Source: Piscicoccus intestinalis NBRC 104926 (GTDB taxonomy: Bacteria; Actinomycetota; Actinomycetes; Actinomycetales; Dermatophilaceae). From it: a stretch of 50,173 nt of DNA. The notes beneath the pieces were generated by a model. It was not told the DNA's origin. It did no database searches and worked only from the letters and a program-made list of their open reading frames with translations. The stretch lies in NCBI RefSeq assembly GCF_001515525.1, contig NZ_BCNQ01000023.1, positions 1 through 50,173 of the forward strand, read 5' to 3'. Both the position numbers and the translations under genes were made by a program. The first letter of the stretch is position 1; each line of letters begins with the position of its first letter. Below, piece after piece: positions 8,272 through 14,917 of the stretch.

Positions 8272-9282
8272 TCAGCGCGCCGTCCACGACAACTGGGCGT
8301 AGGCCCCCGCGTGCAGCCCGAACGTCAGCCCGGGCTTCTTCGTCAGGTACGTGACGGTGCGCCAGGTGCCGCAGGCGCCCACCGCGCGCCCACGCGGCGC
8401 CACCCCGGTGAGGTCGACGTGGTGGCCGAGATGGTGACGGGCCACGGACACCCGGTACGTGCGCTCGGGAGTCCGCACGCTGCGGCAGGCGCGGTTGGCC
8501 GGAATCAGCACGTGCCGTAGGGAGTAGACCGCCTCACCGGTGCGCGGGAACGAGCCGCGGGGGCAACCGGCTCCGCCGCCGCCGTAGCACGAGGTGATGT
8601 ACAGGCTCGCGCGCACGGAGACCGACCGGGTGGTCGCCCTCGGCCGGAACGAATCCGCGTAAATCGCGTACGTGCGGTTCGCCACCACGTGCGTGTTCGC
8701 GGTCCGCGGGGAGGCGGTGCGCAGGTCCCGTGGCGGGATCGCCCCGCGCGTCACCGCCAGCCGGGCGCTCCTGAGCATCTGCGTCGCGGGCTGCAGCGTG
8801 TGCGAGTTGACGTAGGCGCGCAGCGAGCACACGTAGCGACCGGTGCGCGGCGGCACGAACAGGAGCCGGTTGCGCACCGTCGCGCCGCCCTCGGCGTTCA
8901 ACGTGTTCGTGCCCGACCACGACTGCGCCACAATGCGGTTGCTCGCATCGGCGCAGGTGATCTTCTGCCCGAACGCGTTGCGATCGGGAACGCCGGTGCC
9001 GGCGGTGCCGCTCGCCTCCAGCTGGTACCCGCGCCCGGCGAGCGCCCGGGGCAGGATCATTCGGGCGCGCACGTCGCCGAGGGAGGCGGCGGGCCGCTCC
9101 GTCATCGTCAGCCGCGACACCCGCACGGTCAGCGGAGCCGACCGGTAGGTGCCGGTCGGTGGCGCGGCGGGTGAAGCGGTCGTGCGGGCGGTCGCGGGAG
9201 TGGTGGCCGCGCCCGCGGTCGCGGGAATCCCGAGCAGCAGCAGGACGACCACCGAGGCGATCGCCGATGGACGAACTGGCAT
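8272..9282 (-). CDS. Secreted protein of unknown function
   Basis: Protein of 336 residues with a Sec signal peptide (SAIASVVVLLLLGIPATAGA, cleavage expected near AGA-ATT). The mature part is low in recognisable motifs: Thr/Arg/Ala-rich beta-type sequence, seven or more cysteines including a CYGGGGAGCPRGSF segment, and RYVCSLRAYVN, which suggest disulphide-bonded extracellular beta-sandwich domains. I do not recognise the family. AGGAG lies upstream of ATG 9282. It stands alone between PrsW (convergent) and ArsR (divergent). Confidence 0.75.
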   Translation of the reverse strand: MPVRPSAIASVVVLLLLGIPATAGAATTPATARTTASPAAPPTGTYRSAPLTVRVSRLTMTERPAASLGDVRARMILPRALAGRGYQLEASGTAGTGVPDRNAFGQKITCADASNRIVAQSWSGTNTLNAEGGATVRNRLLFVPPRTGRYVCSLRAYVNSHTLQPATQMLRSARLAVTRGAIPPRDLRTASPRTANTHVVANRTYAIYADSFRPRATTRSVSVRASLYITSCYGGGGAGCPRGSFPRTGEAVYSLRHVLIPANRACRSVRTPERTYRVSVARHHLGHHVDLTGVAPRGRAVGACGTWRTVTYLTKKPGLTFGLHAGAYAQLSWTAR

Positions 9283-9404
9283 GTGACCGCTCCTGACTCA
9301 GGCGCTGATCGGACACCTGCCCATCGGCCGATTCCCCTCTGCCACAAGGAAATCCGAATGCCATCGGGGGCCAGTGCTGTGGTCCTCCGTTTGAGGAATG
9401 ACCG

Positions 9405-9417
9405 GCGATAACATCGC
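9405..9417. promoter_or_regulatory. ArsR/SmtB operator, copy 1, over the arsR promoter
   Basis: GCGAT-AAC-ATCGC is a perfect 5-bp inverted repeat. It contains the -10 hexamer TAACAT (9409-9414), which sits six bases before ATG 9421. The identical 13-mer recurs at 9844-9856 before the CDF gene, which makes it the likely binding site of the ArsR protein. Confidence 0.78.
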
Positions 9418-9420
9418 TTC

Positions 9421-9819
9421 ATGGCAATGGATTCGGGAGTGCTCGACGAGCTGGTCGTCATCGACCCGGAGTCGACGGCGACCTACGCGCACCTGTTCCA
9501 GGGGTTGGCCGACCCCACCCGGCTGGCGATCCTGCAGCATCTCGCCTCCGGCGAGCACCGCGTCCGCGACCTCGTCGACCACCTGGGGTTCGCGCAGTCG
9601 ACGGTCAGCAAGCACCTGAGTTTTCTCCTCGAGTGCCGCCTCGTCGTCGTGCGGCCGGCCGGCCGTTCCTCCTGGTACTCCCTCGCGGAGCCGGTGCGGC
9701 TCGGGGCGCTCATCGCCGCCGCGGAGGCGCTCCTGCAGGCCACCGGCACGCGGGCCGAACTCGGCGCGCACCTGCGGCGGCACCGCGACGCGGCGTCCAC
9801 CGGGGTCGCCACCGGGTGA
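9421..9819 (+). CDS. ArsR/SmtB-family metalloregulator
   Basis: Winged-helix metal-sensing repressor of 132 residues: HLFQGLADPTRLAILQHLAS, recognition helix FAQSTVSKHLSFLLECRLV, wing PAGRSSWYSLAEPV. The C-terminal tail has paired histidines (GAHLRRHRDA) like those used for metal binding in zinc or cadmium sensors such as CmtR/SmtB relatives; a Cys sits in LLECRLV. It is followed by a cation diffusion facilitator gene whose promoter carries the same palindrome as its own, so it most likely derepresses metal efflux when Zn, Cd or Co is high. ATG 9421 is leaderless. Confidence 0.9.
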   Translation: MAMDSGVLDELVVIDPESTATYAHLFQGLADPTRLAILQHLASGEHRVRDLVDHLGFAQSTVSKHLSFLLECRLVVVRPAGRSSWYSLAEPVRLGALIAAAEALLQATGTRAELGAHLRRHRDAASTGVATG

Positions 9820-9825
9820 GACGGC

Positions 9826-9856
9826 TTGTCATAACTCGCTCAAGCGATAACATCGC
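9826..9856 (+). promoter_or_regulatory. CDF promoter with ArsR operator, copy 2
   Basis: TTGTCA (9826-9831), a 16-base spacer and TAACAT (9848-9853) form a good sigma-70-type promoter. The -10 lies inside GCGATAACATCGC (9844-9856), identical to the site at 9405. A further AAGCGAT follows at 9861. The leader is about 35 bases and contains AAGGAGG before ATG 9895. Confidence 0.78.
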
Positions 9857-9894
9857 CAGAAAGCGATGAATAGATCACCGAAGGAGGTCCGGAC

Positions 9895-10842
9895 ATGGGC
9901 GCCGGACATGCACACGACCACGGCGTGGACCCCGAACACGCGGCACAGGCTCCCGACTTCCGGCGGCGTCTGGCCATCGCGTTCGCGCTGGTCCTCGGCA
10001 TCGTCATCGCCCAGGGCGTCGGGGCCTGGGTCACCGGCAGCCTCGCGATCCTCGTCGACATGGTGCACTCGCTGACCGACTCCGCCGGGCTGCTCGTGGC
10101 CCTGGTCGCGGCGACGCTCATGGTTCGCCCGCCGAACAGCAAGCGCACGTGGGGGTTTCGTCGTATCGAGGTGATCGCCGCGCTCGCGCAGGCGGCTCTG
10201 CTCGTCGGGGTCAGCGGGTACGCGCTCGTCGAGGCGGTGCACCGCTGGGAGAACCCGCCGCAGGTCGCGGCGCAGGAGCTGCTCGTCTTCGGCGTGGTCG
10301 GGCTCGTGCTCAACCTCGCCGCGATGCTCGTGCTGTCGGCCGGCCGCTCCGCGAACTTCAACATGCGGGCGGCGTTCCTCGAAGTGCTCATGGACGCGCT
10401 CGGCACGCTGGCGGTCATCGCGTCGGCGATCCTCATGATGACCACCGGCTACGCCCGTGCCGACACGATCGCGGCGCTGCTCATCGGGCTGCTCATCATT
10501 CCCCGCGCGGCGTTGCTCATCCGCGAGACGGTGGCCGTGCTCATGGAGTTCACCCCCAAGGGCCTCGACCTCGACGAGGTGCGCGGGCACATCCTGGCGC
10601 TCGATCACGTCAAGGAGGTGCACGACCTGCACGCCTCGACGGTCGCGACCGGCCTGCCGATCCTGTCGGCGCACGTGGTCGTCGAGTCGGGCTGTTTCGA
10701 GGACGGCCACGCGCCGCGCATCCTCGACGACCTGCAGCGTTGTGTCGCCGAGCACTTCGAGGTCGCGGTCCATCACGCGACGTTCCAGCTGGAGCCCGAG
10801 CACCACCGTGACCACGAGTCCGGCGGGGCCCTGCATCCTTGA
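9895..10842 (+). CDS. Cation diffusion facilitator (CzcD-like) metal exporter
   Basis: Inner-membrane proton/divalent metal antiporter of 315 residues: short His-rich N-terminus (MGAGHAHDHG), six transmembrane helices to about residue 215, then a cytoplasmic ferredoxin-like domain. TM2 has D55, H58 and D62 in ILVDMVHSLTDSAG. TM5 reads FLEVLMDALG, so the usual HxxxD of zinc transporters is E163xxxD167. Glu in place of His is unusual and may change metal preference; annotation as a Zn/Cd/Co exporter rests on the ArsR context. Its own promoter lies between arsR and this gene, followed by a GC-rich hairpin. Confidence 0.93.
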   Translation: MGAGHAHDHGVDPEHAAQAPDFRRRLAIAFALVLGIVIAQGVGAWVTGSLAILVDMVHSLTDSAGLLVALVAATLMVRPPNSKRTWGFRRIEVIAALAQAALLVGVSGYALVEAVHRWENPPQVAAQELLVFGVVGLVLNLAAMLVLSAGRSANFNMRAAFLEVLMDALGTLAVIASAILMMTTGYARADTIAALLIGLLIIPRAALLIRETVAVLMEFTPKGLDLDEVRGHILALDHVKEVHDLHASTVATGLPILSAHVVVESGCFEDGHAPRILDDLQRCVAEHFEVAVHHATFQLEPEHHRDHESGGALHP

Positions 10843-10843
10843 C

Positions 10844-10869
10844 GGGGGCGGCCGGTCCGGGCCGCCCCC
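10844..10869 (+). terminator. Hairpin after the CDF gene
   Basis: GGGGGCGGCC / GGCCGCCCCC is a perfect 10-bp stem with loop GGTCCG, two bases after the CDF stop. No T-tract follows, as is common for actinobacterial terminators. Confidence 0.65.
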
Positions 10870-10919
10870 TGTGAGCGACGGATGAGCGACAGACGATGAA
10901 GAGTAGGGGGAGCGCGACG

Positions 10920-11996
10920 ATGCGCGTGGCGATCATGGGGTCCGGCAACGGGGGCACGGCGGCGGCGTTCGAGTGGGCGCAGGCCGGCCACGAGGTGTCG
11001 ATGTGGGACTTCGAGCGGTTCGACGCGAACATCGCCGCGATTGCCGCCTCCGGGCACATCGAAGGACGGGTCAAGTTCGAGGGCACCGCGCCGATCCGCT
11101 ACGCCGGGCACGACCTCGACCGCGCGCTCGACGGCGCCCGACTCGTGCTCGTCGTCGGTCCGGCGTACGCGCACGAGGCGATGGGCGAGGCGCTGCGCGG
11201 GAGGCTGTCGCGCGACACCGTCTACTGCGTGCTGCCGAGCTCGTGCAACGGCGCCGTGGTGCTCAAGCAGGCGCTCGGGCTCGACCTCATGGACGACACC
11301 TACGTCGTCGGCGAGACCCACACGCTGCCCTACGGGTGCCGGCTCGTGGAGCCGGGCGTCGTGCGCGTGACGACCCGGGTGCTGGACGCGCTGTTCGCCG
11401 CGGCGCTGCCGAGCAGCCGCACGCCGGAGCTGCTCGCGGCCCTGCAGGTGGTGTGGCCGCAGGCCGAGGCCGCGAAGAACGTGCTGCAGACCACGCTGCA
11501 GAACGGCAACCCGGTGCTGCACCCGGCGATCATGCTGCTCAACGCCGGGCGCATCGAGAACACCGGCGGCGACTTCCTCTTCTACACCGACGGAGTGACG
11601 ACGGCCGCGGCCCGCCTCATGGAGGCGATCGACCGCGAGCGCCAGGAGCTGGGGCGCGTGCTCGGCATCGACATCGTGCCCGACCCGGAGCTCGGGCTGC
11701 GGCAGGGCTACGTCTCGGAGTCGACGTACCTCAAGGGCTACAACGAGGGCATCGGGTTCGCGACCTCGCGGGCGCCGAGCAGCCTCGACTTCCGCTACCT
11801 CACCGAGGACGTGCCCTACGGCCTGGTGTTCATGTCCGAACTGGCCCGCCAGTGCGGCGTCGCCACGCCCGCGATCGACACCGTGATCTCGCTGGCCTCG
11901 ATCGTGCTCGACACCGACTTCCGCGCCGCCGGAAAGCGATTGCCGCGCGACCTGGGCTTCGTTGAGCTGACCCTGGAGCAGGTTCGCGGCCTCTGA
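10920..11996 (+). CDS. NAD/NADP octopine/nopaline-type dehydrogenase family protein
   Basis: Cytoplasmic oxidoreductase of 358 residues. The N-terminal Rossmann domain starts at once with VAIMGSGNGGTAAAFEWAQ (GxGNGG as in opine dehydrogenases) and the second domain matches the octopine dehydrogenase fold (VVGETHTLPYGCR, NGNPVLHPAIMLLNAGRIEN with conserved Asn and His). Such enzymes condense an amino acid with a 2-oxo acid, or act in reverse on the opine. I chose ATG 10920 because AGGGGGAG lies eight bases upstream; MKSRG at 10896 is the alternative. Convergent with the racemase operon, which may supply or use the same amino acids (inference). Confidence 0.85.
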   Translation: MRVAIMGSGNGGTAAAFEWAQAGHEVSMWDFERFDANIAAIAASGHIEGRVKFEGTAPIRYAGHDLDRALDGARLVLVVGPAYAHEAMGEALRGRLSRDTVYCVLPSSCNGAVVLKQALGLDLMDDTYVVGETHTLPYGCRLVEPGVVRVTTRVLDALFAAALPSSRTPELLAALQVVWPQAEAAKNVLQTTLQNGNPVLHPAIMLLNAGRIENTGGDFLFYTDGVTTAAARLMEAIDRERQELGRVLGIDIVPDPELGLRQGYVSESTYLKGYNEGIGFATSRAPSSLDFRYLTEDVPYGLVFMSELARQCGVATPAIDTVISLASIVLDTDFRAAGKRLPRDLGFVELTLEQVRGL

Positions 11997-12011
11997 GGCG
12001 ACGGTCTCCCT

Positions 12012-12129
12012 TCGCGGCGGCGGGCGCGGGCCTGGCGCAAGCTTCAGGGCCTGACCGCCCAGCAGGTCGCCGACCGACGTCGGTCGCTTGCGTGCGGACG
12101 AGCGCCTGCCGCAGCGGGTGCGGTCGTGA
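12012..12129 (+). pseudogene. HipB-like XRE regulator remnant with internal deletion
   Basis: Too short to be a gene, but both ends of a familiar actinobacterial XRE protein are visible. Codons at 12021-12074 read RARAWRKLQGLTAQQVAD, the first helices of the HTH. After 12072-12078 the frame changes by one and reads TDVGRLRADERLPQRVRS then TGA at 12127, the usual C-terminus of HipB-like antitoxins. The middle of about 60 residues is gone. The junction lies in a perfect 16-base palindrome (12071-12086). No usable start codon is evident. Confidence 0.5.
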
Positions 12130-12167
12130 CGATCTACCTCCACATGCCCGCCGGAACCGTGTCGGTG
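12126..12167 (+). pseudogene. Possible HipA-type toxin N-terminal stub
   Basis: GTG at 12126 overlaps the TGA of the HipB-like remnant in the usual GTGA arrangement and opens with MTIYLHMPAGTVSV, similar to the first strand pair of HipA-type kinases. The frame then runs into the 3' end of the convergent GntR gene, so nothing of the kinase remains. The call depends on the neighbour and on a very short match. Confidence 0.3.
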
Positions 12168-12177
12168 AGTTCTGCGC

Positions 12178-12825
12178 TCAGCCGGTGGCCCACTCGCGCC
12201 GGACGCGTTCGATGTGCCGCCGCACGAGGGCTTCCAGGCCCGGCCGGTCGCGGCGCAGGGCGAGGTCGATCATCGCGCGGTGCTCCTGCGTGGAGGCGGT
12301 GAGCCGGCCCGACCGGGCCAGCGGCAGCAGCCCGCGCATGCGGCTGCGTTCGCGGGCGCGGCGCACGATCGCGACGAGTTCAGGGTTGCCGTGCAGCTCG
12401 AGGAACGACGTGTGGAACTGCGTGTCGACCATGAGGTACTCGACGATGTCGTTGGCTCGCTCGGCCGCCTCCATCGCCGCGACCAGCGGTTCCAGCGCGC
12501 GCAGGCGCTCGGCGTCGGCCTCGCTGTGCTCCGCGGCGATCGCGCCCATGACCGGCACCTCGAGCAGCAGCCGCACCTCGGCGAGCTGGTCGAGCTCGGC
12601 GGCGCTGACCTCCCGCACGCGGTAGCCGGTGTTGCGCACCACCTCGACGAGGCCGTCGCGCGCGAGGTCGAGCATGCTCTCGCGCACGGGCGTCGCCGAC
12701 ACCTCGAAGCGCGCCGCGAGCGCGGGCGCCGAGTACACCCGCCCCGGATCGAGGTCCCCGGACATCAGGGCGGCCCGCAGGCCGGCGGCCACCCGTTGCC
12801 GCACCGGGTCGCGGACCCCGCTCAC
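12178..12825 (-). CDS. GntR-family regulator, FCD (FadR-type) domain
   Basis: Transcriptional regulator of 215 residues: N-terminal winged HTH (SGDLDPGRVYSAPALAARFE, VSATPVRESMLDLARDGLVE, then RNTGYRVREVS) and an all-helical FCD ligand domain with conserved Asp/His metal ligands (VDTQFHTSFLELHGN, STQEHRAMIDLALRR). The start is GTG 12825, which overlaps the stop of the upstream gene as GTGA; no ATG fits the homology. Third gene of the racemase operon, so it is probably autoregulated through the palindrome at 14835-14850. The ligand is likely an amino or imino acid. Confidence 0.9.
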   Translation of the reverse strand: MSGVRDPVRQRVAAGLRAALMSGDLDPGRVYSAPALAARFEVSATPVRESMLDLARDGLVEVVRNTGYRVREVSAAELDQLAEVRLLLEVPVMGAIAAEHSEADAERLRALEPLVAAMEAAERANDIVEYLMVDTQFHTSFLELHGNPELVAIVRRARERSRMRGLLPLARSGRLTASTQEHRAMIDLALRRDRPGLEALVRRHIERVRREWATG

Positions 12826-13784
12826 GCCGATTGGGTCGTGTCGGTCGTGTCGGCTGCGTCGGCGACCGCCGCGGCGATGACGAGGTCCTCCCACGGCATC
12901 CCGGACGTCTTGAACACGACCGGCCGGCCGCCGCGCGGGCTGCGAACGCCCGTGACGACGTCGGCCATCGGCAGCAGCTCCTCGACGCTCAGCGCGCCCT
13001 CGTCGATCGCCAGGACGACGTCGCCGCACTCGCGCAGCGCGGCGCCGACCTCCTCGACGATGACGTCCGCGCGGCCCATGAGCCCTGCGTCCAGCTCCCT
13101 CTTGTCGGTCTCGTGCGACCCGACGGCCACGACGATCGCGTCGTCGCGCACGAGCGCCCCGTCGAACAGCGGCGTCGGCGACGTGGTCGTGCACAGGATC
13201 AGCCCGGCGGCCGCGGTCGCCGACACCGCCTCCTGGCTGCCGCTCGCGACGACCTGCGTGAACGCCTCCGAGGTCACCCGCTCGGGGTGGCGCACGACCC
13301 CGGTCACGCTGCGTAGTTCCCGCCGCCCCTCGACCACCGCGGCCAGGGTGCGCACGTGCGCCTGGCCTTGGTGGCTGGCTCCGTAGACGGCGACGTCGAG
13401 CGGACCGTCTGCGCAGAGCAGCAGGTCGTGGATGCCCGCCAGCGACACGGCCGGGGTGCGCACGTTGGTCAGGGCCGGGCCGTCGATGAGCGTGCGCGGG
13501 GTCAGCGTGTCGGAGTCCAGCAGCAGGTAGATGCCCTGAATGCGATCGTGCCCGCGCTCGGGGTTGCCCGGCGCGAGCGTGAGCACCTTGATGCCGGCGA
13601 CCGGCCCCGCCTCCGCGGGCATGAGCAGGAACTCGCCGTTGCGTAGCGGCTGGGCCACGCGTTCGAGGTCGTTCTCCGGGCGAAAGCCGTCGGCCAGGGC
13701 GCTGCGCAGCGCGGCGACGGCCTGAGCCGGGCCGATGAGCTTGTCGACGGCGGCACGGTCGATGAACGGGATCATGGAGTTCAT
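12822..13784 (-). CDS. Ornithine cyclodeaminase / mu-crystallin family protein
   Basis: NAD(P)-binding enzyme of 320 residues. The N-terminal part has MIPFIDRAAVDKLIGPAQAV and the substrate loop LMPAEAGPVAGIKVLTLAPG (conserved Lys); the Rossmann motif is VAVYGASHQGQAHVRTL, with S-H where the family usually has T-G. FAD-independent members include ornithine cyclodeaminase, alanine dehydrogenase and delta1-pyrroline-2-carboxylate reductase. Next to a proline-racemase-fold enzyme the pyrroline-2-carboxylate or 1-piperideine-2-carboxylate reductase role is the best guess. ATG 13784 overlaps the racemase stop as ATGA, indicating translational coupling. Confidence 0.85.
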   Translation of the reverse strand: MNSMIPFIDRAAVDKLIGPAQAVAALRSALADGFRPENDLERVAQPLRNGEFLLMPAEAGPVAGIKVLTLAPGNPERGHDRIQGIYLLLDSDTLTPRTLIDGPALTNVRTPAVSLAGIHDLLLCADGPLDVAVYGASHQGQAHVRTLAAVVEGRRELRSVTGVVRHPERVTSEAFTQVVASGSQEAVSATAAAGLILCTTTSPTPLFDGALVRDDAIVVAVGSHETDKRELDAGLMGRADVIVEEVGAALRECGDVVLAIDEGALSVEELLPMADVVTGVRSPRGGRPVVFKTSGMPWEDLVIAAAVADAADTTDTTQSA

Positions 13785-14815
13785 CGCAGCACGAATCCGG
13801 GCACGAGATCGTCGCGCGGGTCGACGAGGAAGACGTGTTCGCCCGTGCGGTACGCGGTGCCCGAGACCATCGGCACCACGGCCTCGCGGCCGGCGACCTG
13901 AGTGCGGTCGATGACGGTGCCGGTGAATCGCGAGCCGACGATCGAGCGGTGGCCCAGCACGCCCTGCGGCAGGAGGCCGCGCGCGGTGAGGGTCGCGAGC
14001 CGCGCGCAGGTGCCGGAGCCGCAGGGGGAGCGGTCGAGTTCGCCATCGGCGAAGATCGTCGCGTTGCGCTGCACGACCTCCCCGCCCGTGCTGAGGTCTT
14101 CGTAGACGATCGTGCCGTAGATGCCGCTGAGCCGGGGATCGCTCGGATGCCGCGCGTGCTCGGACTCGTCGAGCAGCCACTTGATCTCGCGCCCGATGGC
14201 GATGATGTCGCCGACATGCTCGGGGGTGACCTGCAGCCCCACGCTCGCTGCGTCGAGCTGGGCGTAGATCGCGCCGCCGTAGGAGACGTCGACGGTCAGC
14301 TCGCCGCGGGAGGTCTGCACCGGCACGTCGGTGGCGAGCACGTAACTGGGCACGTTGAGAAAGTCGGCCCCGGTCACCGTGACAGAGCCGCCAGAGCCAC
14401 CAGGGCCGGAGTCGGTGTGCACCCGCGCGGTCACGCGCCCGGACGGCACGTCGATGACGACGTCGGTGACCCCGCTGGGGTCGGCGGCGACGAGGCCGCT
14501 CTCGATCGCCCACACTCCGAGCGCGATTGTGCCGTGCCCGCAGGCGGTGGAGAAGCCGTCCTTGTGCCAGAACAAGACGCCGAAGTGTGCGCCCTCGTCG
14601 TCGGGCTCGACGACGAATCCGCCGTACATGTCGGCGTGCCCGCGCGGCTCGTGGCACAGGATCCGGCGGATCCGCTCGACGTCGGGGGAGTTCATCGCGA
14701 ACACCCGCTTGGTCGGCACGTCGGGCCCCTCGATCGTGACGGGCAGGCTCGTGACGATCCGGAACGGCTCCCCGCCCGTGTGGTAGTCGACGCTCTCGTA
14801 GCGCTCGATGGTCAT
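13781..14815 (-). CDS. Proline racemase / 4-hydroxyproline epimerase family enzyme
   Basis: Cofactor-independent enzyme of 344 residues with the two-base cysteine mechanism. Both catalytic cysteines are present: Cys92 in STACGHGT and Cys265 in DRSPCGSGTCARLA. YHTGGEPFRI is the conserved start. The Cys/Cys pair favours a racemase or 4-hydroxyproline 2-epimerase over trans-3-hydroxyproline dehydratase, which usually has Thr at the second site. First gene of the operon with the cyclodeaminase-like enzyme and GntR. ATG 14815 has GAGAGGG upstream and lies downstream of the operator; the open frame extends to 14848 without support. Confidence 0.9.
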   Translation of the reverse strand: MTIERYESVDYHTGGEPFRIVTSLPVTIEGPDVPTKRVFAMNSPDVERIRRILCHEPRGHADMYGGFVVEPDDEGAHFGVLFWHKDGFSTACGHGTIALGVWAIESGLVAADPSGVTDVVIDVPSGRVTARVHTDSGPGGSGGSVTVTGADFLNVPSYVLATDVPVQTSRGELTVDVSYGGAIYAQLDAASVGLQVTPEHVGDIIAIGREIKWLLDESEHARHPSDPRLSGIYGTIVYEDLSTGGEVVQRNATIFADGELDRSPCGSGTCARLATLTARGLLPQGVLGHRSIVGSRFTGTVIDRTQVAGREAVVPMVSGTAYRTGEHVFLVDPRDDLVPGFVLR

Positions 14816-14834
14816 CGTGACCCTCTCGTGTTGC

Positions 14835-14856
14835 CATTGCAATTGCACTGAGCGTA
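14835..14856 (-). promoter_or_regulatory. GntR operator and promoter of the racemase operon
   Basis: CATTGCAATTGCACTG (14835-14850) is a 16-base palindrome with one mismatched pair. On the minus strand TACGCT (14856-14851) is a good -10, placing the transcription start near 14844 inside the palindrome, a classic repressor layout. The site lies 20 bases before the racemase start. Confidence 0.68.
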
Positions 14857-14881
14857 GGGGTGGGCGTGCGGCGGGGTCAAC

Positions 14882-14917
14882 GATCGGCCGGGGAGATCGG
14901 CCGTCAGCGATCGGCCG
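14882..14917. repeat. Three direct copies of GATCGGCCG
   Basis: GATCGGCCG begins at 14882, 14895 and 14909, steps of 13 and 14 bases, across the stop codon of the MFS gene. Possible protein-binding array or local duplication; role unknown. Confidence 0.6.

Noticed and set aside
12178-14837. Very long open frames of 671-679 codons on the minus strand
   Set aside because: They join the true racemase, cyclodeaminase and GntR reading frames with out-of-frame GC-rich sequence; the stops and ATGA/GTGA overlaps of three recognised families show the real genes.
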